Of a stretch of DNA of 64,000 nt, positions 8,928 through 16,542 are shown in pieces; position 1 is the stretch's first letter, and every line of letters starts with the position of its first letter. The translations under genes and the position numbers were made by a program. This DNA is from Clostridiales bacterium (GTDB lineage Bacteria; Bacillota; Clostridia; Christensenellales; UBA1242), in contig CAKJZJ010000005.1 in the NCBI GenBank assembly GCA_918292005.1, positions 47,176 through 111,175 on the forward strand, given 5' to 3'. Below the pieces are notes generated by a model. It saw nothing but the letters and a program-made list of their open reading frames with translations. It was not told the origin of the DNA and ran no database searches.

Positions 8928-9917
8928 ATGAAAAAATTTTTAATAGCACTATTTGCTCTAATACTAGCATTTCCACTCGGATTTTTCGGATGTTCGAAGA
9001 AAAATGCCAATGTAATAAGAGTGAGCGAAGTAACTCATAGTGTATTCTATGCACCCCTATACATTGCCATAAATAACGGATATTTCGCAGATTATGGAAT
9101 AGAAATAGAATTATCTAATGGTGGTGGTGCCGACAAGTGTATGACAGCACTGGTATCCAAATCGGCAGAGATAGCTTTGATGGGACCAGAAGCAACTATA
9201 TACGTAGCTAATCAAGGTAAACAAGATATGCCAGTTGTATTCGGACAATTAACAAAACGTGATGGCTCATTTATTATTGGCAGGGAGAATATTACCAATT
9301 TCGACTGGTCGGTACTAGACAATAAAGAAATACTAGGTGGTAGACGTGGTGGAGTGCCTGCTATGACACTAGAATATGCCATAAAGAAAAATAACGTCCA
9401 GAATTGTACAATCAATTATGATGTAGCATTCGACAATCTAACTAGCGCATTCATAGGTGGCACGGGAGACTTTGTTACAGCATTTGAGCCTACTGCTAGC
9501 ACAATTACTGCCAATGGTAGAGGATATATACTAGCATCTGTAGGTGCAGAAACTGGAGAGATACCCTACACTGCATTTACGGCTAATAGGAGTTTTATAG
9601 ACAGCAATACTACTATGGTAAAAAACTTTTTAAAAGCAATTATCCGTGGTTATAATTATCTGGTAAGTGCCGATATCGACGATATTGTTGCTGCTCTAAA
9701 GCCATCATTTGATGGTACTAGTGATGCACTACTTAAAAAAAGTATGCAGGCATATATCGCTATAGACTCTTGGAATAGTACACCAGTAATGAGCGAGGTA
9801 GCATACAATAATCTTATGAAAATAATTAGAGATGCAGGAACACTAACAGAAGACGTACCAATGTCAAAAGTAGTAGATAATTCTATTGCTCTAGAAGTAC
9901 TAAAAGAAATGGCGTAA
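8928..9917 (+). CDS. ABC transporter substrate-binding lipoprotein, NitT/TauT (NMT1) family
   Basis: Extracellular substrate-binding lipoprotein of an ABC importer. The signal peptide ends in a lipobox with Cys22, and an NMT1/THI5-like fold follows, with the family hallmarks YAPLYIAINNGYFADYGIE near residue 43 and GADKCMTAL near residue 65. The relatives transport nitrate, taurine, sulphonates or thiamine-pyrimidine precursors; the substrate cannot be read from sequence. AAGGAGG precedes the start. An intrinsic terminator separates it from the ATPase and permease genes, which would give excess binding protein over the membrane components. Confidence 0.88.
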   Translation: MKKFLIALFALILAFPLGFFGCSKKNANVIRVSEVTHSVFYAPLYIAINNGYFADYGIEIELSNGGGADKCMTALVSKSAEIALMGPEATIYVANQGKQDMPVVFGQLTKRDGSFIIGRENITNFDWSVLDNKEILGGRRGGVPAMTLEYAIKKNNVQNCTINYDVAFDNLTSAFIGGTGDFVTAFEPTASTITANGRGYILASVGAETGEIPYTAFTANRSFIDSNTTMVKNFLKAIIRGYNYLVSADIDDIVAALKPSFDGTSDALLKKSMQAYIAIDSWNSTPVMSEVAYNNLMKIIRDAGTLTEDVPMSKVVDNSIALEVLKEMA

Positions 9918-9923
9918 AATAAT

Positions 9924-9955
9924 GGCACATTGCTTATGCAATGTGTTTTTCTATT
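9924..9955 (+). terminator. intercistronic terminator between binding protein and ATPase genes
   Basis: Perfect 8-bp stem CACATTGC/GCAATGTG (9926-9933 with 9938-9945) followed by TTTTTCTATTTTTT. It probably works as a partial attenuator inside the ABC operon. Confidence 0.75.
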
Positions 9956-10054
9956 TTTTGCACAAAAAACCATGCAAAACAATATAATGAGATAGATAGA
10001 TACACCAGTGTATAATTGGCAATATCTATCAATAGCAAACACCTTGGAGCAAGC

Positions 10055-10795
10055 ATGCACATACTAGAATTGAATGGTGTCGAACTAACATATTTCGACA
10101 CCCATGGTGAAACCAAGGCTCTAGAAGATATTACATTCAGTGTAGACGCTGGAGAATTTGTATCCATAGTAGGACCATCTGGCTGTGGCAAAACCACAAT
10201 ATTATCCATCATAACTGGACTAATACAACCAACACATGGAAAAGTAAATATAAATGGTCAAGGCTCAAAAGTCGTAGGATACATGTTTCAGAAAGATAAT
10301 CTGCTAGAATGGCGAACGATAAAAAACAATATATGTCTAGGACTAGAATTAACTCATAATAAAACCAAAGAAAATCTAGACTATGTAGATGAATTATTGA
10401 AAAAATACAATCTATGGGATTTTAGAGACAAATATCCTAGAGAACTATCTGGTGGAATGAGACAAAGGGCTGCACTAATTCGAACTCTTGCACTCCGACC
10501 AAGTCTACTACTGCTAGATGAGGCTTTTAGCGCCCTAGACTATCAGACGAGACTAAACGTATGTGATGATGTATACAATATTATCAAGCAAGAAAAACTA
10601 ACAGCAATACTGGTGACGCACGACATAAATGAAGCAATATCACTAAGCGATAAGGTGGTCATATTATCAAAAAGACCATCAAGCGTAAAAGAGATACTAG
10701 ACATATCCCTACAAAAATACCCTACGCCATTCGAACGTAGAGAATGTGTGGAAGCCAAAGACTACTTTCAGCATATCTGGGAGAAACTAGTATGA
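10055..10795 (+). CDS. ABC transporter ATP-binding protein, NitT/TauT type
   Basis: Cytoplasmic ATPase of the importer. Walker A GPSGCGKT is at residues 40-47, the Q-loop is in YMFQKDNLLEW, the signature is LSGGMRQR, Walker B is LLLLDEAFSALD and the H-loop is in VTHDINEA. The 246-residue length is typical. The ATG at 10055 is chosen because GGAG lies 6 bases before it; an in-frame ATG at 10016 lacks a site. The stop overlaps the permease start (ATGA), so translation is coupled. Confidence 0.93.
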   Translation: MHILELNGVELTYFDTHGETKALEDITFSVDAGEFVSIVGPSGCGKTTILSIITGLIQPTHGKVNINGQGSKVVGYMFQKDNLLEWRTIKNNICLGLELTHNKTKENLDYVDELLKKYNLWDFRDKYPRELSGGMRQRAALIRTLALRPSLLLLDEAFSALDYQTRLNVCDDVYNIIKQEKLTAILVTHDINEAISLSDKVVILSKRPSSVKEILDISLQKYPTPFERRECVEAKDYFQHIWEKLV

Positions 10796-11598
10796 AAGAA
10801 ATGTCGAGTGAATACAAAAAATTTTTAAAAAAGAGAAAAACAAAAAATATACTCATCATTACAACACAAATAGGTCTACTCATAATACTCATAGCACTAT
10901 GGGAGATACTAGCAACATATGGTGTCATAGATACATTCATAATGTCGAGCCCATCTAGAATAGTAAAGACCATATCGGAATTATATTCTACAGGCAACCT
11001 ATTTTACCACATAGGAACAACACTAATAGAAGCAATACTAGGCTTCTTAATAGCGACATTGGGTGGTACCATAATAGCAATACTGCTATGGTGGAATGAT
11101 ACCATACGCAGAATTATAGACCCGTACATCGTAGTACTAAACTCGCTACCTAAAATAGCACTGGGACCAATCATTATTATATGGGTGGGTGTGGGTATGC
11201 AATCAATAGTAACCATGGCAATACTCATCATGATAATTATCACTATCATATCTATGCTAAACGCATTTAGACAGGTAGAGTACAGTAAAATATTACTACT
11301 GAAATCTATGAATGCAAATAAATGGCAAATACTCACAAAACTCATACTCCCCTCTGCACTACCAGAATTCATCAGTCTACTAAAAATAAATGTAGGGCTA
11401 ACATGGGTAGGCACCATCATGGGAGAATACCTAGTCAGCAAAGCGGGACTAGGATATCTAATAATATATGGCAGTCAGATATTCAATCTGGATCTAGTAA
11501 TGGCTAGTACAATTCTACTATGTATACTCGCTGCACTAATGTATTTCATTGTGGCCTTTATAGAAAAATGTTTCAATAAAAAACACAACAACTATTAA
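10792..11598 (+). CDS. ABC transporter permease, NitT/TauT type
   Basis: Inner-membrane permease of the importer, 268 residues with six predicted helices and the BPD_transp_1 EAA-type loop (LKSMNANKWQILTKLILPSALP, in two overlapping parts near residue 180). The start at 10792 overlaps the ATPase stop by four bases. The C-terminus ends in basic residues on the cytoplasmic side. Its stop overlaps the 3' end of the convergent YkvI-type gene by four bases, and a hairpin at 11613-11640 inside that gene's end serves as its terminator. Confidence 0.93.
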   Translation: MKEMSSEYKKFLKKRKTKNILIITTQIGLLIILIALWEILATYGVIDTFIMSSPSRIVKTISELYSTGNLFYHIGTTLIEAILGFLIATLGGTIIAILLWWNDTIRRIIDPYIVVLNSLPKIALGPIIIIWVGVGMQSIVTMAILIMIIITIISMLNAFRQVEYSKILLLKSMNANKWQILTKLILPSALPEFISLLKINVGLTWVGTIMGEYLVSKAGLGYLIIYGSQIFNLDLVMASTILLCILAALMYFIVAFIEKCFNKKHNNY

Positions 11599-12602
11599 TC
11601 ATATATATGAATACAGGATTTTTGTCTTGTATTCTTTTTGTCAATAATTAATGTATTTATGACAATAAATACACCTATTATACCAATAATACTATATATG
11701 TATGATACTATTACACCGAAACCAAACACAGATATGATAGCGCCTAAAGACAAAGGCATAAGTACGGAAATGAGATATGATGAGATATATCTATGGAAAT
11801 AATTGGCCAACATATATAGTAGTGATGTAATGGTAGAAAACAATCCTAACCATATAGCAACACTACATACACTAGACACCACTACGCCATACTTCTGTGC
11901 GAGTGCCAGTGTGGGCATAGCCACATCCTGTAGATTATAATATAATATAGCATTATTCATAAATAGCATAACGACACATATAATCACACACGATATAAGT
12001 GCAGATAGAAATCTCTGTCTGGCTGTGTACTCCCCACCCACTTCTAACATAAAAATACCTAATGTGATAATATTCATAAATGCATATTCTACACCACTAA
12101 CCATTCCCACAAATATATGGTCTACATGTCCCATTACCACCGACACACCTATTGTTACCACACCAACAACTACCAACATAATTGGTACTAGAATGGTATT
12201 TAGCCTGCCTAGAGATTTAACATTACCCACTACCACCCTAATAGATAATAATATGGTAATAATCACCAGCACTATCCTAGGCAATCCTAGACTGACAGAG
12301 ACTTCGCCAGATGCTGCCAACATAGAGCCAACAAGTATCAACAAGCATATAGCGAATAATACGTCCACCACTCCACCTAATTTACCGAAATAATAACGAA
12401 CAAACTGAGAAAAATTTTTAAGCCTTACCGACATATTAAGAAAAAACTGTAGCAGAAAAAATAGAACAATACATGATAGTATGATGGCTATATATGAATA
12501 TACACCATATATGCTAAAATATGCAGATATCTCTTTGCCACTAATAAACCCTGCACCAAAAAAACAACCCAGTATGAGTGAAGTCAAAACAAAAACTCTC
12601 AT
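11595..12602 (-). CDS. YkvI-type membrane protein (LeuT/APC-like fold)
   Basis: A 335-residue polytopic membrane protein with about ten helices, matching the YkvI family of uncharacterised transporters. It begins directly with the first helix, which contains the unwound glycine motif GAGFISGKE (about residues 17-25) typical of sodium-coupled LeuT-like carriers. The substrate is unknown. The ATG at 12602 has no ribosome site; instead a perfect 9-bp inverted repeat covers it (see 12596-12619). It follows the YwaF-type gene by 34 bases in the same orientation. Confidence 0.75.
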   Translation of the reverse strand: MRVFVLTSLILGCFFGAGFISGKEISAYFSIYGVYSYIAIILSCIVLFFLLQFFLNMSVRLKNFSQFVRYYFGKLGGVVDVLFAICLLILVGSMLAASGEVSVSLGLPRIVLVIITILLSIRVVVGNVKSLGRLNTILVPIMLVVVGVVTIGVSVVMGHVDHIFVGMVSGVEYAFMNIITLGIFMLEVGGEYTARQRFLSALISCVIICVVMLFMNNAILYYNLQDVAMPTLALAQKYGVVVSSVCSVAIWLGLFSTITSLLYMLANYFHRYISSYLISVLMPLSLGAIISVFGFGVIVSYIYSIIGIIGVFIVINTLIIDKKNTRQKSCIHIYD

Positions 12603-12619
12603 ATACAATGATATGAGAG
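12596..12619 (-). promoter_or_regulatory. perfect inverted repeat over a start codon
   Basis: CTCTCATAT at 12596-12604 and its exact complement at 12611-12619 are separated by six bases. The YkvI-type gene's ATG (12602-12600) lies inside one arm. In RNA it would form a hairpin hiding the start codon; in DNA it could be an operator. Confidence 0.5.
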
Positions 12620-12636
12620 CAATATATTATTTAGAA

Positions 12637-13590
12637 TTAATCTTTTTTAATTTGATTATTCACTTTTACTTCTTTATTCATTTTAACAAAGTCGTCTTTT
12701 GGTGAAGAATTGTGAACATTTTTTTCATTACTAGGCTTTGCTTTCTCGCCATGCAATAGTATCTGCGAACTAGTCCTAGTATGAGCCTTACGGTACTCTT
12801 GTTGTGCTTTCATATTGCCCAAAGCAACCATCTCATCCAGTTTCTCTTGCTTTTGCCTACGAACATTCAACATATCAAATGGCAATACCAGTAGAAATTC
12901 TACACCTACGAGAATAGCAATCAGTGGTAACATATTTACAAATGGCCAAGATATCAAAGAACTGAATAAACCTATAATGGTATCAAAGCCTTCACCCATA
13001 GTACCACAATAATTGGCATGAACGGCAAATCCTGCAAATCTAACAATTACATTGAATATGTGTACAAAGGCAAGCATTATAACCAGATTGGTAGTAACAC
13101 TAGCAATATCTTTTTTCTCTAAATATGCTTCCGTCCAGAATAGATTGAGTATTCCATAGGTAACAAATATTGCATTCGCCATTACAAATGATAGTATACT
13201 CAAAGATACGGCAGGCATCGTCTCATACATTTTAGGTATAAAAATCAACGAATACGCAGATACTGGAGCAATAATTAGATAAGCAAATCTAGTCCATACT
13301 GGTCTATGTCTAAGCACAACCAATAGCATCACAACTGCAAATATATCTATAATATTAAGTGGTAGATTTTCGCTTAATTTGAAATCTGGCATAGATATTA
13401 TCTTACCCACGAACTCCAATATCACAAACAACCACACAATAGATACAAATATTATCTCAAATAACTTTCTTTTATCTTCTTCTAGTTTTCTCAGTAGTAG
13501 TACAAATGCCACGATTATAGCGATAGCAACCAGTAAATAAATGAAATATGCACCACCAAAAACTTTAAAATTAGCACACAATCTTCCCAT
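12637..13590 (-). CDS. YwaF/TMEM164-like membrane protein with charged C-terminal tail
   Basis: A 317-residue protein with seven to eight helices resembling the bacterial YwaF (TIGR02206) group: the LPLNIIDIFA segment near residue 78, a HANYCGTMG segment near residue 190 and a PFVNMLPL helix near residue 215. A hydrophilic tail of about 80 residues, rich in Lys, Ser and Asn, follows and is not part of the usual fold. The biochemical function of the bacterial family is not established. AAAGGA precedes the ATG at 13590. Confidence 0.65.
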   Translation of the reverse strand: MGRLCANFKVFGGAYFIYLLVAIAIIVAFVLLLRKLEEDKRKLFEIIFVSIVWLFVILEFVGKIISMPDFKLSENLPLNIIDIFAVVMLLVVLRHRPVWTRFAYLIIAPVSAYSLIFIPKMYETMPAVSLSILSFVMANAIFVTYGILNLFWTEAYLEKKDIASVTTNLVIMLAFVHIFNVIVRFAGFAVHANYCGTMGEGFDTIIGLFSSLISWPFVNMLPLIAILVGVEFLLVLPFDMLNVRRQKQEKLDEMVALGNMKAQQEYRKAHTRTSSQILLHGEKAKPSNEKNVHNSSPKDDFVKMNKEVKVNNQIKKD

Positions 13591-13642
13591 TTTTCTTTTC
13601 CTTTTCTAAATTCTACCACATTTGAATGTTTTTTAAAAATAA

Positions 13643-14476
13643 TTACACACTCTTTTTCAGTGTTATGCCGTTATTTGTAAGAGCAATACTACAATGAATC
13701 AACTGACTAAATGCAGATATATTATTGGCTATAGTAATATTTACACAATCATTAAAATCATAAAGAAGATTCTTATTTAGCACTTCAATTACTTTGGCAT
13801 TATCTTCTTCATTGAGAGTATTGATTCTACCAGTATTAGCAAGTGATGAAATAGTACCATCTAGTACATCAAAAATTGCTGTATTTTTCACATAAATATT
13901 AGGCAATCTATCTTCACTAAAAAGAGCAGATAGACTAAAGGTCGCCACCGATGTACAATAAATATCTTCTCCATCAGTATAAATATTTACATCACAAATA
14001 GTAATATAACTATCACTTATAGCTGAGTACTTATTTACAAACGCACCAATATTTTTCCCCACCAGTGTACAATCTGATGTAAGAGATGCATTATCCAATT
14101 TCTCTATATCCAATTCATCTTCGGTAAAGATATCTAGTCCTGCATCCACCATTACAGCCTGCATACTAGCATAGTCGGTAGAATTAATCCTACCTGTTGG
14201 TAATAGTATATTGGTATCAACTTCTTGATTGAGTAATGTAATTATCTCATCATTCAATCCTATAATTCTGCTATAAGTTATATCCCCTACATTACCTGTA
14301 CCACGACAAGTATATAGAGTAGAGCCGAATACTAAAAAAAGTGCGAAAAACACACCAAATATTTTGTATGCTTTTTGCTCACCTGTTAATTTTTGTTTTT
14401 TGTTTTGTTTTCGTAATCGCTTTTTATTTCTGGCTTCTTCTCTTTGTTCTCTCCAAAAATCGCCAACTAAACTCAT
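13643..14476 (-). CDS. hypothetical single-pass membrane protein
   Basis: A 277-residue protein of unknown family. Residues 1-37 are strongly basic (Lys/Arg/Gln), one hydrophobic helix follows (about 38-56), and the remaining 220 residues are hydrophilic, beta-rich and mildly acidic, so the bulk should lie outside the membrane. Four well-spaced cysteines are in the outer domain. There is no clear ribosome site at this ATG. It lies 50 bases upstream of the YwaF-type gene and may be its operon partner. Confidence 0.55.
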   Translation of the reverse strand: MSLVGDFWREQREEARNKKRLRKQNKKQKLTGEQKAYKIFGVFFALFLVFGSTLYTCRGTGNVGDITYSRIIGLNDEIITLLNQEVDTNILLPTGRINSTDYASMQAVMVDAGLDIFTEDELDIEKLDNASLTSDCTLVGKNIGAFVNKYSAISDSYITICDVNIYTDGEDIYCTSVATFSLSALFSEDRLPNIYVKNTAIFDVLDGTISSLANTGRINTLNEEDNAKVIEVLNKNLLYDFNDCVNITIANNISAFSQLIHCSIALTNNGITLKKSV

Positions 14477-14706
14477 TTGACGAAAATCACATAAAAGGCT
14501 ATTAATAATCCAAAAATAAGAACAATTCTAAAAAACCATTTTAAAAGTTTAAACAAAACACATCTCCACAAAAACAAAAAACACTGATCATTTTTATCAC
14601 TTTCAGTATACAAGTCACATACAAAATTGTCAAATTATTAGACAACACTTAATTATCACACACTGTAAAAAAGTACAGATACTAGCACCTTTGACACATT
14701 ATATTA

Positions 14707-14735
14707 TTGACAAAAGTATTTTTTTGCATTAGAAT
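14707..14735 (+). promoter_or_regulatory. promoter of tRNA-Arg
   Basis: TTGACA at 14707-14712, a 17-base spacer, then TAGAAT at 14730-14735. The predicted start is about 14 bases before the mature tRNA. Confidence 0.8.
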
Positions 14736-14755
14736 AATATCGTGTTTATAGATAT

Positions 14756-14832
14756 GCACTCATAGCCCAATTGGATAGAGCGTCTGGCTACGGACCAGAA
14801 GGTTTGGGGTTCGAGTCCCTATGGGTGCACCA
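14756..14832 (+). tRNA. tRNA-Arg (anticodon ACG), CCA encoded
   Basis: A complete cloverleaf: acceptor GCACTCA pairs with TGGGTGC, the anticodon stem is TCTGG/CCAGA with loop CTACGGA (anticodon ACG), and the T-loop is TTCGAGT. The terminal CCA is genomically encoded at 14830-14832. It reads CGN arginine codons after A34 deamination. The last nine bases (GGTGCACCA) recur at 15721-15729, beyond the next gene. Confidence 0.96.
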
Positions 14833-14837
14833 TGTGT

Positions 14838-14871
14838 AATTCTAAATCGAACAGGTTTAGAATTTTTTTTA
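14838..14871 (+). terminator. terminator after tRNA-Arg
   Basis: Stem TTCTAAATC/GGTTTAGAA (14840-14848 with 14854-14862) followed by eight T. Confidence 0.85.
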
Positions 14872-14880
14872 TTTAATAAA

Positions 14881-14909
14881 TTGCAATTGAAAAGCGAAGT
14901 TGATATAAT
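14881..14909 (+). promoter_or_regulatory. promoter of the gene at 15027
   Basis: TTGCAA at 14881-14886, 17-base spacer, TATAAT at 14904-14909. It implies a 5' leader of about 110 bases with no recognised riboswitch. Confidence 0.7.
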
Positions 14910-15026
14910 ACATTAAAAACAATATAATAAATTATATTTAAATGTTATTGAGAAAAAGGCAATCGTTTTAACATAAAACAGCAAATAAAATATCTAATTG
15001 ACTTTAGGTAATAAGGAGAAAAACTA

Positions 15027-15686
15027 ATGAGTGACGTAAAAAATGAAATTATTGATAGAATAGTATCTATGCTAAAAAATAATAGAGACGGCAAATTGGC
15101 TAAAGATATGGGGCTAGACCCAAATGACCCGAACTTCGATAAACTATTAGATCATATTGCTGAAAACCTAAAACGAGCTAATCGCTACCCTATAATGGGC
15201 CAATTTGGCAACGATTGGCAAACCTTTTTGCCTAGTATAATTAGAATGGATGGCATTACATACGCCCAATGGAATTACTTCGTTAAAGAACTAGTGCAGA
15301 CATCCAATAAATTATACAAAGGGCAATATTCGTTGATTGCCTCAATTAGATTTTTGTTACAATCATATTTTGATAATGGTCAAAATAACTCCATATTATA
15401 TTACAATGTAAATAGAATGGCATTAGAGATGTTTTGGCAATATAATTACACAGAAAATGAAGTTGTGGAAATGCTGAAAAAATATACTTTAGAGTTTGAT
15501 TCACTTTCTCAGCTATGCAGAAAAGATTTATCTGAACGAGATGGCCTGCTGTATACTATTATTATGATAAACATTTTATCATATCGAGTAGTTTCCTCTG
15601 ATGTGCCTGGCGTTTATATGTTAGAAGGCATTGAAAAATATTTCTTCCAAGGATTATTCGACCTGATTAAAAATAATGCACAATAA
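15027..15686 (+). CDS. hypothetical protein, likely cassette cargo at tRNA-Arg
   Basis: A 219-residue soluble, mostly helical protein of no family I recognise. The N-terminal 50 residues are charged and helical; the middle is rich in aromatic and Asn/Gln residues; there is no signal or membrane helix. AAGGAG precedes the ATG. It is a self-contained unit with its own promoter, lying between intact tRNA-Arg and a copy of the tRNA's last nine bases. Codon choice (TTA, TTG and CTG for leucine) and only three CTAG sites in 660 bases differ from the nearby core genes. By inference it is cargo of a mini-element inserted at the tRNA 3' end; its own role is unknown. Confidence 0.65.
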   Translation: MSDVKNEIIDRIVSMLKNNRDGKLAKDMGLDPNDPNFDKLLDHIAENLKRANRYPIMGQFGNDWQTFLPSIIRMDGITYAQWNYFVKELVQTSNKLYKGQYSLIASIRFLLQSYFDNGQNNSILYYNVNRMALEMFWQYNYTENEVVEMLKKYTLEFDSLSQLCRKDLSERDGLLYTIIMINILSYRVVSSDVPGVYMLEGIEKYFFQGLFDLIKNNAQ

Positions 15687-15720
15687 AAAAGTAGAATAGT
15701 ATTCGCTTTAGTACGTTTTT

Positions 15721-15729
15721 GGTGCACCA
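15721..15729 (+). other. tRNA-Arg 3'-tail copy (candidate att site)
   Basis: GGTGCACCA repeats the last nine bases of tRNA-Arg (14824-14832), and like the real tRNA end it is followed directly by an intrinsic terminator. It lies 35 bases after the stop of the 219-residue gene. The match is short and GGTGCACC is self-complementary; the position and context, repeated at three other loci in the window, are the main support. Confidence 0.45.
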
Positions 15730-15730
15730 A

Positions 15731-15757
15731 AAATGGCCCCAATAGGCCATTTTTTTT
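15731..15757 (+). terminator. terminator after the tRNA-Arg tail copy
   Basis: Stem AAATGGCC/GGCCATTT (15731-15738 with 15745-15752) and a T-run. Confidence 0.85.
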
Positions 15758-15892
15758 GTGTACTCATAGGGTATGCTGCGCAGTCGCACAGCATTATGTC
15801 TAGTAGACATACACTCGAACCGTACTCGTTCGTCTCCGGACTGCCAGCACTCCTACTCACGAGATATATTCACTTCTCTCATATAGACGAAT
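15757..15892 (+). repeat. multi-hairpin intergenic repeat, copy R1
   Basis: A chain of short hairpins (ATGCTG..CAGCAT; ATGTCT-AGT-AGACAT; CGAAC..GTTCG), then the family's shared end, an AGATATATTCA block and CATATAGAC at 15880-15888. The same order of elements occurs at 27768-27861, 27916-28008 and, on the minus strand, 61826-61925. The rest of the 420-base gap (15687-16107) holds the tail copy, two terminators and a promoter; I see no gene. Confidence 0.6.
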
Positions 15893-15905
15893 ACTATGAC
15901 ATAAA

Positions 15906-15931
15906 AGGCAACCAATCCGGTTGCATTTTAA
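15906..15931 (+). terminator. hairpin followed by T-rich tract
   Basis: Stem GCAACC/GGTTGC (15908-15913 with 15919-15924) then ATTTTAATT. It is probably a second, weaker terminator at the end of repeat R1. Confidence 0.5.
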
Positions 15932-16041
15932 TTAATTATAAATACTCCCTTGTATTTCCATTAAATCAATAAATTTAGCCACAATCAAACGATATAATAT
16001 GAATTTTGCATAAACTTTATAATTCTACACTCTATTATAAT

Positions 16042-16070
16042 TTGTAACATCAAAGGAAATGTAATATAAT
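16042..16070 (+). promoter_or_regulatory. promoter of the gene at 16108
   Basis: TTGTAA at 16042-16047, 17-base spacer, TATAAT at 16065-16070. Confidence 0.6.
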
Positions 16071-16107
16071 ATAATGGAAATAGAAATATGACATTAGGAA
16101 TAAACAT

Positions 16108-16458
16108 ATGAAAAAAGATGATTTGGTTATTCTCACCAAAGAATGTAGTGACACAAAAGATAGAGTACCTATTGATTGTGATGGAGTGGTACTATATCGC
16201 AGATATGACGGTCTATACAAAGTGGCCTTTTTTAGTCCTGCAAATAGAAAAATCCTAGGACAATTCAATGTGCCTGGTCACTGTCTCACACTTAGCAATC
16301 TAAAAATGGAAGAATCGGTAAATGAGCAATATGGAGATTTCCTAAAATGTGTAGAATCAATCCAAAAGAACGAAGAATACGCACAATTCCAAATGTTTAA
16401 AAATGTAAGAAAACTAACTCAGGATAGTAATTCTCCCCTATCTAAATATGATAAATAA
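16108..16458 (+). CDS. hypothetical small protein
   Basis: A 116-residue soluble protein of no family I recognise. Residues 5-60 form a likely small beta-barrel (alternating Val/Leu/Tyr strands with DGVVLYRRYDGLYKVAF), reminiscent of SH3-like or KOW-like folds; the C-terminal half is helical and charged. AGGA lies at a suitable distance before the ATG. It stands alone between repeat R1 and degV, with its own promoter and terminator. Confidence 0.55.
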   Translation: MKKDDLVILTKECSDTKDRVPIDCDGVVLYRRYDGLYKVAFFSPANRKILGQFNVPGHCLTLSNLKMEESVNEQYGDFLKCVESIQKNEEYAQFQMFKNVRKLTQDSNSPLSKYDK

Positions 16459-16486
16459 TTCAAAACTCTACGGATAATTGAATAAT

Positions 16487-16515
16487 AAAAACCTAGCAAA
16501 ATGCTAGGTTTTTTC
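16487..16515. terminator. bidirectional intrinsic terminator
   Basis: Perfect stem ACCTAGCA/TGCTAGGT (16491-16498 with 16502-16509) between A-run and T-run. It lies between the 116-residue gene and degV. Confidence 0.8.
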
Positions 16516-16542
16516 TTATTATTATTTTTAAGAAGATGCCAA

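Noticed and set aside
15733-15972. Plus-strand open frame of 79 codons after the tRNA-Arg tail copy
   Set aside because: It consists of the terminator and the hairpin repeat R1, has no ribosome site and no protein-like composition.
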